Source of the DNA: Pedobacter zeaxanthinifaciens
Lineage (GTDB): Bacteria > Bacteroidota > Bacteroidia > Sphingobacteriales > Sphingobacteriaceae
Reading direction: 5' to 3'
DNA: 64,000 nucleotides
NCBI RefSeq assembly: GCF_003313335.1
Contig: NZ_QMHP01000008.1
Span: 33,383-97,382 of the forward strand
Shown here: piece by piece, positions 1 to 9,440 of the stretch
Layout of the letters: the number at the start of each line of letters is the position of its first letter
Position numbering within the stretch: position 1 is the first letter of the stretch
Position numbers and translations under genes: made by a program
The notes under the pieces: model-generated
The model's input: the letters and a program-made list of their open reading frames with translations, nothing else
Told to the model about the DNA's origin: nothing
Database searches by the model: none

Positions 1-402
1 GTTGAAGTTGTTTAAGCTGTGCTGCCTATTCCCTTGTTGGCGTCCCCGCCAACGGGTAGCTTAGTCATGTTTTTGAGATTAATTGTCAATAACCACTTTG
101 TACGTTGTGGGGGGGACGGTGTCAGGCTGTATGTTTTGATTGCAGTATTGTAGCATTGCGCTCTTGTTGGCGTCCCCGCCAACGAGCAGCTTAGGAATAC
201 TATTTTGTAAGTTAACTAGAACGCCAACGTGAGCGGAAAGGTTGCTCCATCATAGCAGTGGATATATTTAAATAGACTTGATGGAAATGGAAGCCCCGCA
301 GCCGAAGCGAAGCGTTGTAATGTACAGCGAGACTATCGGGAAATAGCAACACAGTAATTGCTCTCTAATAAAAGTGGCAGGGTTCGGTTTGTTATAAATA
401 AA

Positions 403-432
403 AATCCCAACTAGCTTTTACGCCAGTTGGGA
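403..432 (-). terminator. Duplicated terminator-like hairpin, orphan copy
   Basis: ATCCCAACT and AGTTGGGAT arms flank a short loop, with a T-rich tail when read on the minus strand. It is the left copy of the aconitase terminator inside the duplication. No gene ends directly before it. Confidence 0.6.
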
Positions 433-1004
433 TTTGTCTTTCAGTCTTTACCGACTTGCCAGAAAAATACTTTTGGTCGTCCGCGTCTTTTTATGAGAAT
501 GGTGACGGTTCGTTTGATTTTGCAACTCACTATAAAGAGTAGCAGTATGCCAATTTGCACGTTGGCGGGGACGCCAACATGAGCGAGATAGTTGAAGTTG
601 TTTAAGCTGTGCTGCCTATTCCCTTGTTGGCGTCCCCGCCAACGGGTAGCTTAGTCATGTTTTTGAGATTAATTGTCAATAACCACTTTGTACGTTGTGG
701 GGGGGACGGTGTCAGGCTGTATGTTTTGATTGCAGTATTGTAGCATTGCGCTCTTGTTGGCGTCCCCGCCAACGGGTAGCTTAGGAATACGATTTTGTAA
801 GTTAGCTAGAACGCTAACGTGAGCGGAAAGGTTGCTCCATAACAGCAGTGGATATATTTAAATAGACTTGATGGAAATGGAAACCCCGCAGCCGAAGCGA
901 AGCGTAGGCGAGGAGTTGTAATGTACAGCGAGACTATCGTGAAATAGTAACACAGTAATTGCTCTCTAATAAAAGTGGCAGGGTTCGGTTTGTTAAAAAT
1001 AAAA

Positions 1005-1038
1005 AATCCCAACTAGCTTTTACACCAGTTGGGATTTG
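1005..1038 (-). terminator. Rho-independent terminator of aconitase
   Basis: The ATCCCAACT / AGTTGGGAT stem is followed on the minus strand by a T run. It lies about 30 bases after the aconitase stop codon, as expected for an intrinsic terminator. Confidence 0.8.
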
Positions 1039-1069
1039 TCTTTCAGTCTTTACCGACTCTCCAACTATT

Positions 1070-3352
1070 TTATGCTTGTGCAGCTTTAGCAGCAGCTTCT
1101 CTTCTGATGATATTTAGCGCCCCACCAGCTTTGAACCACTCAATTTGTTGTTCATTATAGCTGTGGTTAACATCAAATTGCTCTGTAGTTCCATCAGCAT
1201 GGTGCAACACCAAAGTTAATGGTTTGTTAGGAGCAAATTCTGTTAAGCCCAAGATATCGATGGTATCATCCTCTTGGATTTTGTTGTAATCATCTTTATC
1301 AGCAAATGTTAAACCTAACATCCCTTGTTTTTTCAAGTTGGTTTCGTGAATACGGGCAAAAGATTTTACCAATACAGCACGTACACCTAAATGACGGGGC
1401 TCCATTGCAGCGTGCTCACGAGATGAACCTTCGCCGTAGTTTTCATCGCCAATTACAATTGAACCAATTCCTTGCGCTTTGTAGGCACGTTGCGTAGCAG
1501 GAACAGGTCCGTACTCGCCAGTCAATTGATTTTTGATGTTATCAGTACTGTCGTTAAAATAGTTTACAGCACCAATTAACATGTTGTTGGAGATGTTATC
1601 TAAGTGACCACGGAATTTCAACCATGGACCAGCCATCGAAATGTGGTCGGTAGTGCATTTTCCTTTAGCTTTGATCAATAACTTCAACCCTTTCAAGTCG
1701 GTACCTTCCCAAGCAGCAAAAGGATCAAGCAATTGTAAACGGTGAGAAGTTGGAGAAACAATTACTTCAACACCCGAGCCATCAGCAGCGGGAGCTTGGT
1801 AACCAGCATCTTCAACAGCATATCCTTTTTCAGGCAATTCCCATCCAGTAGGTTCATCAAGCTTCACTTGCTCACCTTTATCGTTGGTTAACGTATCAGT
1901 AAGTGGATTAAAGCTTAAATCGCCGGCAATAGCTAGAGCAGCCACAATTTCTGGAGAAGTTACAAAAGCAAAAGTATTTGGGTTACCATCGGCACGTTTA
2001 GCGAAGTTACGGTTAAACGAGTGTACGATAGTGTTTTTTTCTTGTTTTTCGGCACCTGTTCTGTCCCACATACCAATGCATGGTCCGCAGGCATTAGTAA
2101 AAATAGTGGCATCTAAATCAGTGAAAGTATCTAATAAACCATCACGATCTGCGGTGTAGCGTACCTGCTCAGAACCTGGGTTAATACCAAATTCAGCTTT
2201 TTTGCCTAAGCCTTTAGCGATTGCTTGTTTAGCAACAGAAGCAGCACGAGATAAATCCTCATAAGAAGAGTTGGTACAAGAACCAATTAATCCCCATTCT
2301 ACTTTAGTTGGCCAACCGTTAGCAGCAGCAACTTCTTTCATTTGAGAAATTGGAGTAGCCAAATCAGGTGTGAAAGGGCCATTCAAATAAGGCTCAAGCT
2401 CATCTAAATTAATTTCGATTAACTGATCGAAGTATTTTTCAGGTTGTGCGTACACTTCAGCATCGCCAGTTAAGTGCTCTTTTACTGCATTTGCAGCATC
2501 GGCTACATCGGCACGGTTAGTAGCACGTAAATAGCGCTCCATGCTCTCGTCATATCCGAAAGTTGAAGTAGTAGCACCAATTTCTGCCCCCATGTTACAG
2601 ATAGTACCTTTACCAGTACAGCTTAGGTTAATAGCGCCGTCGCCAAAATATTCTACAATAGCACCAGTACCACCTTTTACAGTTAAAATACCGGCAACTT
2701 TTAAAATCACATCTTTAGCCGAAGTCCAACCATTTAATTTACCGGTTAACTTCACGCCAATTAATTTAGGGAATTTTAGTTCCCAAGGTAAGCCAGCCAT
2801 TACATCGCAAGCATCGGCACCGCCAACACCAATAGCTAACATTCCCAAACCACCAGCATTTACGGTGTGGCTATCTGTACCAATCATCATACCGCCAGGG
2901 AAAGCATAGTTTTCCAAAATTACTTGGTGGATAATACCTGCACCTGGTTTCCAGAAACCAATACCATATTTGTTAGAAACTGACGAAAGGAAGTCGAAAA
3001 CTTCGGCACTTTCAGTTTTAGCATGAGGTAAATCAATTTCAGCACCTAATTTGGCAGTGATTAAGTGATCACAATGTACAGAAGAAGGTACCGCCACTTT
3101 TGGTCGGCCAGCTTGCATAAATTGCAATAAAGCCATTTGTGCCGTAGCATCTTGCATCGCCACTCTGTCTGGTGCAAAATCTACATAATCCGTACCGCGG
3201 GTAAAAGCTTTTTTTGCTTTTCCATCCCAAAGGTGTGCGTATAATATCTTTTCTGAAAGTGTTAAAGGTCTACCAACTAGTTCACGGGCAGCATCTACAC
3301 GGCTCCCAAAGTTTGCGTACACCTTTTTGATCATTTCTATATCAAAAGCCAT
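1070..3352 (-). CDS. acn: Aconitate hydratase, mitochondrial-like type
   Basis: This enzyme interconverts citrate and isocitrate in the cytoplasmic TCA cycle. The 760-aa length matches the mitochondrial-type aconitase subfamily rather than the roughly 890-aa AcnA/IRP type. The three [4Fe-4S] ligands are visible: Cys359 in GSCTNSS, and Cys422 and Cys425 in ACGPCIG. The swivel domain with its GSSREHAA motif follows in the C-terminal third. The gene is monocistronic, ends at its own hairpin near 1005-1038, and lies within 27 kb of sucA, sucB and lpdA. Start and length agree with family members. The function is secure. Confidence 0.96.
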   Translation of the reverse strand: MAFDIEMIKKVYANFGSRVDAARELVGRPLTLSEKILYAHLWDGKAKKAFTRGTDYVDFAPDRVAMQDATAQMALLQFMQAGRPKVAVPSSVHCDHLITAKLGAEIDLPHAKTESAEVFDFLSSVSNKYGIGFWKPGAGIIHQVILENYAFPGGMMIGTDSHTVNAGGLGMLAIGVGGADACDVMAGLPWELKFPKLIGVKLTGKLNGWTSAKDVILKVAGILTVKGGTGAIVEYFGDGAINLSCTGKGTICNMGAEIGATTSTFGYDESMERYLRATNRADVADAANAVKEHLTGDAEVYAQPEKYFDQLIEINLDELEPYLNGPFTPDLATPISQMKEVAAANGWPTKVEWGLIGSCTNSSYEDLSRAASVAKQAIAKGLGKKAEFGINPGSEQVRYTADRDGLLDTFTDLDATIFTNACGPCIGMWDRTGAEKQEKNTIVHSFNRNFAKRADGNPNTFAFVTSPEIVAALAIAGDLSFNPLTDTLTNDKGEQVKLDEPTGWELPEKGYAVEDAGYQAPAADGSGVEVIVSPTSHRLQLLDPFAAWEGTDLKGLKLLIKAKGKCTTDHISMAGPWLKFRGHLDNISNNMLIGAVNYFNDSTDNIKNQLTGEYGPVPATQRAYKAQGIGSIVIGDENYGEGSSREHAAMEPRHLGVRAVLVKSFARIHETNLKKQGMLGLTFADKDDYNKIQEDDTIDILGLTEFAPNKPLTLVLHHADGTTEQFDVNHSYNEQQIEWFKAGGALNIIRREAAAKAAQA

Positions 3353-3584
3353 TGATAATCTGTTTAAAAGGTTAAAAATCTTAAATCGAGCGAATTTACG
3401 AAAAAAACGGCTTTAACGGCATCATCCGTTTATCATTATATTATTTGGAAAAATTCTAAATAGTGCCAATGGCGAGTCTTTTTTCATCATTAAAAGGTAC
3501 AGCCTGCTCCAATAGTTCTTGGGAAGTAATCCTTCAACTATACTTGGGCAAGAGAAAAGATACATCGGGCCGACTTAATGAGCA

Positions 3585-4508
3585 CTATTTTTTATTCAGT
3601 GCTTTAAGTTCTTTTTTGCTCATTTCTTTTTGGATAAGTTCTGCCGGAAGAACTGCAGTATAAAATTGTTGATTGGTTAGCTTACCATTCGCATTGGCCG
3701 TGGTGCAGAAATAAGGATCTACAAAGCCGTACAGGCTTTTCGACTCTTTAATATTGCTTCTTGCCGTTGTAATATCTGCCGATTTTAGGTAGGTTATCAT
3801 CAATGAAATCCCGTGTCTGTCATTAGCGATCGAGTTCATTCCCAGGGCAGTGCCTGGAAATACAATTTGACCTTCTTTAACAAAAATTCCTTTCTTGAAA
3901 CCTCTGTAAGTGGCAAGCGTCCCATCAGCATGTTCAATAATTAAGCTATTTGTTTTACTGGTATATCGTAAGTCCTTCGTGTCATCGTCATACAAATCCA
4001 CAATTTCTACAACCGTACCTTTTCTAACAGCGGTAACGGTGTCGGCTTCATCGCTATAAAAGTGATATACTTTCCAGTCTTCCGGGGTTGTAGCGCCGAA
4101 ATAAGTGGCATTCACAAACTTAGATTCAACTGGTCTGGTTTTTTTGCCCGCTTTATAAGGTAGTGCGTAAACGAAGAGTGTGTTAACTTTTGGGTTGAGC
4201 TCACCCCTAATGTAAGAATAGCTGTAGGAAAGACCTATGCCTTGATCTTTATTAGATGGGTTTAACGTCAGGAAATTGTCGTTGCTATTTCTTATTCTGA
4301 AAATAGGATTGCCAAAGCTGTTTGCATTAGTTAGTTGTTTAAAGTTGATAACCAAAGTATAGGTGCCTTCTGGTTTTTTTTCAGCGGTAAGCGTTACGCT
4401 TCTGTCTGGATTACTTTTAGTAGTAACGATAAGCGCTTGGTCTTGAGCTTTTAAATTGCTGTAGACTAAAATTACAAGTAGCGATAAAATAGATTTTTTT
4501 AATTTCAT
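3585..4508 (-). CDS. Secreted degenerate LytM (M23-like) domain protein
   Basis: A 307-aa protein with an N-terminal signal peptide (cleavage probably after KAQ, residue 21-22). The C-terminal half has the beta-rich layout of M23/LytM peptidases: a segment HADGTLATYRGF, then GQIVFPGTALGM. The usual metal-binding H-x-H after the tyrosine is replaced by YRGF, and no clear HxxxD is present. It therefore looks like a catalytically dead M23 relative that might bind cell-wall or periplasmic partners. It stands alone between aconitase and rnhB on the opposite strand. The fold assignment is from motif spacing only. Confidence 0.7.
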   Translation of the reverse strand: MKLKKSILSLLVILVYSNLKAQDQALIVTTKSNPDRSVTLTAEKKPEGTYTLVINFKQLTNANSFGNPIFRIRNSNDNFLTLNPSNKDQGIGLSYSYSYIRGELNPKVNTLFVYALPYKAGKKTRPVESKFVNATYFGATTPEDWKVYHFYSDEADTVTAVRKGTVVEIVDLYDDDTKDLRYTSKTNSLIIEHADGTLATYRGFKKGIFVKEGQIVFPGTALGMNSIANDRHGISLMITYLKSADITTARSNIKESKSLYGFVDPYFCTTANANGKLTNQQFYTAVLPAELIQKEMSKKELKALNKK

Positions 4509-4808
4509 TTTGATGATTTAATTTAACGAAGATAGCTTTTCCAAGGGATAGTGGGAAAAATAACGAACTCTGTTTAGTGCTAACTTTAGCTCATTTTTCC
4601 GTTAGGTAGCACATACTTTTTTAAGGAAATTTGCTTCTAACCCTAGCTCGATTAATAATTCATTGCTAGTTACCTTTCATGTTCAGTATCGAGGTTAGTT
4701 AGCTATAAAATATTGTATGTTATTGTAAATCAAATAAATAATGATGGCGTTCAAGTTTAAATGAATTTAGTTTGGTGACTTAAAGCTTTGTATTGTTATT
4801 TTTGTAAG

Positions 4809-5435
4809 GTGCTGTTGAACTGTTATCAAATAGAACTTGTTGAGGCTGGCTGTGATGAGGCTGGTCGTGGCTGCTTGGCTGGGCCAGTGGTAGCTGCTGC
4901 AGTTATTTTGCCTCGGGATTTTTATTTAGAAGGCTTAACAGATTCAAAACAGTTGTCGCACAAGCAGAGAGATGAATTGCGCCCAATTATTGAGGAAAAG
5001 GCTTTAGCTTGGGCGGTTGGCATGGTAGATCACGAGGAGATTGACCGAATCAACATCCTGAACGCTTCATTTTTGGCAATGCACAGAGCTTTAGACCAGC
5101 TCGTTTTGCGTCCAGAATTTTTAGTGATTGATGGAAACAGGTTTAAGGCCTACCAAAATGTTAAACATTCGTGTATCGTTAAAGGTGATGGCAAATATTT
5201 GAATATTGCTGCGGCATCTATCTTGGCCAAAACTCACCGAGATGAATATATGGCTGCGCTGGACATCGATTATCCGCAATATGAATGGAAAAAGAACAAA
5301 GGTTATCCTACCATTGCACATCGTAATGCGGTTATTAATTTAGGTCCATCGCCGTTCCATCGAAAAACATTTAACGTTAGCAGTCCACAGCTTACTTTAA
5401 CTTTTGATTTTGAAAGTACTTCTGTTGAGCCATAG
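4809..5435 (+). CDS. rnhB: Ribonuclease HII
   Basis: Cleaves the RNA strand of RNA-DNA hybrids, and single ribonucleotides embedded in DNA, in the cytoplasm. The metal-binding DEDD residues are visible: the Asp-Glu pair in GCDEAGRG near the N-terminus, VIDGN near residue 105, and a later Asp in the C-terminal half (AKTHRDEYM). About 208 aa, the usual length. A TTG at 4788 would add seven poorly conserved residues. The GTG at 4809 gives the family-typical N-terminus ([20 protein letters not shown]) and is preferred, though the start is not certain. The stop overlaps the following glycosyltransferase start. Confidence 0.92.
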   Translation: MLLNCYQIELVEAGCDEAGRGCLAGPVVAAAVILPRDFYLEGLTDSKQLSHKQRDELRPIIEEKALAWAVGMVDHEEIDRINILNASFLAMHRALDQLVLRPEFLVIDGNRFKAYQNVKHSCIVKGDGKYLNIAAASILAKTHRDEYMAALDIDYPQYEWKKNKGYPTIAHRNAVINLGPSPFHRKTFNVSSPQLTLTFDFESTSVEP

Positions 5436-6633
5436 CGTCCCGTTTCCGCCAAATAGCGGTTATCCAATAGTAGTGTATAATACTGTTAAGGGTTTGCTTG
5501 CCTGCGGAGCTGAAATTACACTGTTTAGCTTAAACAATTCAAAGCAATATGTGGACGTGGATGATATTTACGATCCAGTATTTGAAGCCATAGATTTTCA
5601 TTCTTTTACCATTGATATTGAGGTAAATGTTTGGGATGCTTTTGTCAATATTTTCTCCAATCAGTCTTATAACGTATCGCGATATTTTGATTACGACGCG
5701 GAAAAGGTGTTGGAAAATGTGCTTCGTGAACATGATTTTGATGTTGTGCAATTTGAAGGGCTTTTTGTTGTGCCATATTTGGATATAGTAAAGCAATGCA
5801 GCAAAGCAAAGCTGATTTACAGAGCACACCACATAGAGCACGACGTTTGGGAGCGCTTGGCATTACGTGAACGCTTCACGCCAAGGCGTACTTATTTGGA
5901 GTTCTTATCTCGCCGATTGAAAGCCTACGAAATGGAGCAAATTAATCGCTTTCATGAAGTGTTTGCTATCAGTGAGCCTGATCGTCAAAAGTTGCTGCTG
6001 ATGGGATGTCAAACTAGGTTGGAGGTTTTTCCTGTAGCGCTTGATTTCGAAAAATATCAAATTGATACGGCTAAGACTAGCTTTCCTACACTCTTTCATT
6101 TGGGAGCGATGGATTGGCGTCCCAATAAAGAAGGCTTGGAGTGGTTTTTGGATGAAATTTGGCCAGATATTGAAGAGTTGAGCGGTGAACTACGATTTTA
6201 CATCGCAGGTAAAAACATGCAAAAGCAGTTTTTTAATTACGATTCGGACAACCTGATTGTAGAAGGCGAGGTGTTTGATGCCGTTGATTTCATTAACAGC
6301 AAAGCCATCATGATTGTGCCCTTGTTATCTGGAAGTGGGATGCGTGTTAAAATTATTGAGGGTATGGCCATGCAAAAATGTATCATCGCTACTACAATGG
6401 CTGCTGAGGGTATCGATTGTAAGCATGGCAGGGATATATTGATTGCAGATACTGCAGACGAATTTTATCGTTCCATTTTGAAGTGCATCACACAGCCAAA
6501 CAAATGGAGGGAAATTGGCGAGAATGCCAGGAAAACCGCCGAAAAGTATCATGAAATTAATAGCAGCGCCAAAAGAATGTTCGATATTTATGTGGCATTG
6601 CTAGTGGCAAAGGAAGATCCATTGTCAGCATAA
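5410..6633 (+). CDS. Glycosyltransferase, GT4-like (GT-B fold)
   Basis: About 407 aa with two Rossmann-like halves. The N-terminal half opens with [16 protein letters not shown], the acceptor-side glycine-rich loop of GT4-type enzymes. The C-terminal donor half has [19 protein letters not shown], where the Glu-containing stretch binds the nucleotide-sugar ribose in this fold. It probably transfers a sugar in surface polysaccharide or glycolipid synthesis; donor and acceptor cannot be read from sequence. The start is a TTG (5410, or 5404) inside the rnhB 3' end in another frame, a 26-32 bp overlap suggesting translational coupling. There is no ATG near the start. Confidence 0.85.
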   Translation: MKVLLLSHSVPFPPNSGYPIVVYNTVKGLLACGAEITLFSLNNSKQYVDVDDIYDPVFEAIDFHSFTIDIEVNVWDAFVNIFSNQSYNVSRYFDYDAEKVLENVLREHDFDVVQFEGLFVVPYLDIVKQCSKAKLIYRAHHIEHDVWERLALRERFTPRRTYLEFLSRRLKAYEMEQINRFHEVFAISEPDRQKLLLMGCQTRLEVFPVALDFEKYQIDTAKTSFPTLFHLGAMDWRPNKEGLEWFLDEIWPDIEELSGELRFYIAGKNMQKQFFNYDSDNLIVEGEVFDAVDFINSKAIMIVPLLSGSGMRVKIIEGMAMQKCIIATTMAAEGIDCKHGRDILIADTADEFYRSILKCITQPNKWREIGENARKTAEKYHEINSSAKRMFDIYVALLVAKEDPLSA

Positions 6634-6660
6634 GCTTGCCATAATGTTATTGCATAAAAC

Positions 6661-6691
6661 AAGCTTAGCTGAACAAGCTGAGGCTTTTCTT
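6661..6691 (+). terminator. Terminator after the glycosyltransferase
   Basis: AAGCTTAGCT pairs with AGCTGAGGCTT (one bulged G) across a five-base loop, followed by TTCTT. It lies 28 bases after the stop codon and touches the end of the convergent gene. Confidence 0.55.
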
Positions 6692-7127
6692 ACTTTGCAA
6701 TTTCCTTGTTGGTGCTAATCGCAATTCTATTCCAACTATTGATCGCTACGCAAGCAATGATAATTTGCGCCACGTAATTTTCGCCGAAAGTAGCAATGGC
6801 TTTGCTATAAAGCTCATCACTTACGCCGCCTTTATGTATCAATGTGATTTGCTCTGTCAATTCCAAAACGATTCTTTCTTCCTCAGTAAACAAATCAGTT
6901 TCACGCCAAGCATTTAACAGAAAAATTCGTTGTGGCGTTTCTCCATATTTCATCGCATCTTTGGTGTGCATATCTAAGCAAAAGGCGCAGCCATTAATTT
7001 GGGATGCCCTAATTTTAATCAGTTCCTTATGGGTTTTTGTTAGTGCGCTACTTTGCACATAAGTTTCTAAAGGCACTAAGGCTTTGTAAGCATTTGGTTC
7101 TACGCTGAACAGGTCTATTCTTTTCAT
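6690..7127 (-). CDS. Carboxymuconolactone decarboxylase / AhpD-like protein
   Basis: About 145 aa from the ATG at 7127, which replaces an upstream TTG that would add 11 unconserved residues. The signature of AhpD-like proteins is present: C47-AF-C50 followed by H54 (GCAFCLDMH). In characterised members the Cys pair and His act as a peroxidase-linked redox centre. Small stand-alone members in Bacteroidota often sit beside a Crp-type regulator, as here (next gene upstream on the same strand). It probably acts in peroxide or alkyl-hydroperoxide detoxification; no substrate can be named. Confidence 0.88.
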   Translation of the reverse strand: MKRIDLFSVEPNAYKALVPLETYVQSSALTKTHKELIKIRASQINGCAFCLDMHTKDAMKYGETPQRIFLLNAWRETDLFTEEERIVLELTEQITLIHKGGVSDELYSKAIATFGENYVAQIIIACVAINSWNRIAISTNKEIAK

Positions 7128-7224
7128 CTTTAATCTTTTAATGGTGATTTGATGAAGCAAAGTTATTGTGCATTTTATCCATAAAACTTAAACCAGTTTA
7201 AGAAATTAGGTTGCGTTATTTTAT

Positions 7225-7296
7225 GTTTTCGTCATGCTGAATTTATTTCAGCATCAGTTTGGTTTAACAGACTCTGAAATGAATTCAGGGTGACGA
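7225..7296. repeat. Interspersed palindromic repeat, CTGAATTTATTTCAG type
   Basis: CATGCTGAATTTATTTCAGCATC forms one hairpin, and a second half (CTGAAATGAATTCAGGGTGACG) follows after 20 bases in inverted relation. A close relative occurs at 13784-13812. It fills the gap between the AhpD-like gene and the regulator and could act as a terminator for the latter. Confidence 0.7.
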
Positions 7297-7306
7297 GAAA
7301 TGTGAG

Positions 7307-7885
7307 TTACTTTCCAAGATGTTTTTTCTTGATCTCACTCAGATACTCCGGTGTAAAACCCAAATACGAAGCCAGCATGTACTGGGGAATGCGTTGTAAA
7401 AAAGCAGGTTGTAGTAAGGCGAAATGATGGTAGAGTTCTTCTCGGGAATAGTCATTAATGTATTTAATGCGCATTTGAGAAGCAGCAAAAGATTTTTCGT
7501 ATACATTTCTGAAATATCGCTCCATTTGAGGAAAGCGGTTCAGTAGCTTTTCTTGCGCATCAAAGCTAATAGATAGAACAGTTGAAGTTTCTACAGCCTG
7601 AATCGCAAAATTACTTTTCTGCTGCGCCAAAAAAGCAAAATTATCAGTTATCCACCAGTTTTCTATAGCAAATTGAGTGGTTTGCTCTATTCCGTTCTCT
7701 TTCACAAAAAACAGTCGCAAACAACCATTCAACACAAAAAAATGTTTACGGCAAATTTGCCCCTCCCTCAACAGGATTTCTTTCTTTTTAACTTGCAACA
7801 ATTCAAAAAACTTAATTATTTCTTCAAATTCCGAGTCGCTAAGATTGGTGAATTTCCTGATATGTTGTAAAAATAGCTTTTGCAT
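7307..7885 (-). CDS. Crp/Fnr family transcriptional regulator
   Basis: 192 aa. Residues about 10-115 form a cyclic-nucleotide-binding-type beta roll (EILLREGQICRKHFFVLNG, then a hydrophobic core). The C-terminal 60 residues form a short helix-turn-helix region (MLASYLGFTPEYLSEIKKK). No FeS-binding Cys cluster of Fnr is present, and the cAMP-contacting residues of Crp are not conserved. The effector is unknown. It is transcribed towards the AhpD-like gene 179 bases downstream, and this pairing suggests it controls that gene. Confidence 0.87.
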   Translation of the reverse strand: MQKLFLQHIRKFTNLSDSEFEEIIKFFELLQVKKKEILLREGQICRKHFFVLNGCLRLFFVKENGIEQTTQFAIENWWITDNFAFLAQQKSNFAIQAVETSTVLSISFDAQEKLLNRFPQMERYFRNVYEKSFAASQMRIKYINDYSREELYHHFALLQPAFLQRIPQYMLASYLGFTPEYLSEIKKKHLGK

Positions 7886-8038
7886 TTGAAGGCTAAGATA
7901 TGGTCTTTTACCATCTTTTTAAACAGTGTTGTTGTTATGCTGATATGTTATAGATATGTAAAATTGAGGTGTTGGATTGCCTAGATGCACTAAAATTTTC
8001 GCAAATTGCATACCACTTATGATAAATTGCTAAAGGGT

Positions 8039-9325
8039 ATGGGCAAAAAGATTTTAGTTTGGTTTAGAAATGATCTTCGCTTGCATGATAACGAAATGCT
8101 GGTTGAAGCTATTTCAAAAGCTGATGAAATACTGCCCGTCTACATCTTTGATCCACGTCATTTCCAAAAAACAGCTTACCATACCTACAAAACTGGAGCT
8201 ACAAGAGCAAAATTCTTGTTGCAAAGTGTTGCTTCTTTACAGCAATCGCTGCAAGGTTTAGGAGGTAATTTGTTGGTGCTAAGCGGATATCCGGAAGAAT
8301 TATTGCCAGAATTGGTAGCTAAGTACGAGCTTTCCGAAGTATACCATCATCGTGAGGTGGCGGGAGAAGAAACTGCAGTTAGTGTAAGTGTTGAGGATGC
8401 CTTATGGAAACTCAAAGTTAATTTGAAGCATTTTATTGGCCATACGCTTTACAATAAAGAAGATTTGCCTTTTCCTATTAAGGATATCCCTGATGTGTTT
8501 ACGCAGTTCAAGAAAAAGACTGAAAGAGACGCAATCGTAAAGCCGTGTTTCGCAACGCCAACTACAATTTCATTTGTTAGTGCCGATGATTGGGGCGCTA
8601 TTCCAGAAATTAATGCACTTCTACAGGATAGTGAAGCTAATGCGCTAACGCTTAATTCGGAATTTGTTGGCGGTGAAAAAGAAGCTTTAAGTCACTTACA
8701 TGATTACTTGCATGCAGGTGAGGGAATGATTTTAGCCAACGCCTCTTTGAAAAAGCACGAAATTGTATCCAAATTGTCGGCTTGGCTTGCTTTAGGCTGC
8801 TTATCGCCTCGAGAAGTTTACTGGAAAATGCAGGATGCAGAAGCCATTTACGGTGTTAAACCGTATTTCCATCAAATTATATTGGGGCTGCTTTGGAGAG
8901 ATTATTTCCGTTTCATGTTCAAAAAATACGGCGGTACTTTTTTTACGCCTCAGGGTTTCAAAAAGGATGCTTTAGATTTACCGCTCAACTATAGTCAGCA
9001 ACTACAAGGTTGGAAGCTTGGACAAACCGGGCAGCCACTGGTTGATGCTTTTATGGAAGAACTCAACACAAAAGGATATATTAATCAGGTAGCTAGGCAG
9101 TTGGTTGCCACGTATTTGGTAAAAGTGTTGGGCATAAATTGGGTGTTGGGAGCCGCCTATTTCGAAGAGAAATTAATTGATTATTGCCCTGCAAGTAACT
9201 GGGGTAATTGGGCAACTGTTGCCGGTGTCGGTAATGATCAAAAACTATCTTCCAGCTTTGATTTTGAGAAGCTTTTGAAATTTTTAGATCCAAAAGGTGC
9301 ATTCGCACAGGTCGTTCAAGCTTAA
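8039..9325 (+). CDS. DASH-family cryptochrome / photolyase
   Basis: 428 aa from the ATG at 8039, which follows an AAAGGG-like ribosome site. An upstream TTG at 8006 is less likely. The N-terminal alpha/beta domain begins KKILVWFRNDLRLHDNE and has the TGATRAKF segment typical of DASH members. The C-terminal FAD-binding domain shows GLLWRDYFRFMFKKYG, GYINQVARQ, and the ASNWGNWATVAGVGND stretch that binds FAD. DASH proteins repair cyclobutane pyrimidine dimers, mainly in single-stranded DNA, using blue light. The gene is monocistronic. Confidence 0.93.
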   Translation: MGKKILVWFRNDLRLHDNEMLVEAISKADEILPVYIFDPRHFQKTAYHTYKTGATRAKFLLQSVASLQQSLQGLGGNLLVLSGYPEELLPELVAKYELSEVYHHREVAGEETAVSVSVEDALWKLKVNLKHFIGHTLYNKEDLPFPIKDIPDVFTQFKKKTERDAIVKPCFATPTTISFVSADDWGAIPEINALLQDSEANALTLNSEFVGGEKEALSHLHDYLHAGEGMILANASLKKHEIVSKLSAWLALGCLSPREVYWKMQDAEAIYGVKPYFHQIILGLLWRDYFRFMFKKYGGTFFTPQGFKKDALDLPLNYSQQLQGWKLGQTGQPLVDAFMEELNTKGYINQVARQLVATYLVKVLGINWVLGAAYFEEKLIDYCPASNWGNWATVAGVGNDQKLSSSFDFEKLLKFLDPKGAFAQVVQA

Positions 9326-9374
9326 AAAAGCGTCTATACTTTAATTAAATTTTTATTGACATTTAAATGTGATT

Positions 9375-9409
9375 TTATTGCCCTTTTTAAAGGTAAAATC
9401 CTAATTTTG
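9375..9409 (+). promoter_or_regulatory. Putative Bacteroidota sigma-A promoter of sucA
   Basis: The -7 box TAATTTTG (9402-9409) matches TAnnTTTG exactly. A TTATTG box (9375-9380) stands 21 bases upstream, within the accepted spacing. It would give a leader of roughly 25 bases before the sucA ATG. Confidence 0.6.
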
Positions 9410-9440
9410 CAATACTTATCGTAATAGTTATAATATACAA

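Larger units (their letters stand above)
1..1060. repeat. Diverged direct duplication of about 460 bp with GTTGGCG palindromes
   Basis: The segment from 1 to about 456 recurs from 591 to about 1057 with small differences, including a 10-base insertion near 905 in the right copy. Each copy ends in the same hairpin, which for the right copy is the aconitase terminator. Both carry the palindrome GTTGGCGTCCCCGCCAAC (36-53, 166-183, 626-643, 756-773), and the unique spacer carries an inverted copy at 561-578. No credible coding region was seen in 1-1069. The left end of the window may cut a longer array. Confidence 0.85.

Noticed and set aside
806-1012. 68-aa open frame inside the left repeat
   Set aside because: It lies wholly in the duplicated non-coding region, on the same strand as the terminator, and has no family features.
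4771-4804. Promoter for rnhB with TATTTTTG box
   Set aside because: The predicted transcript start would fall at or after the chosen start codon, so the match is probably chance.
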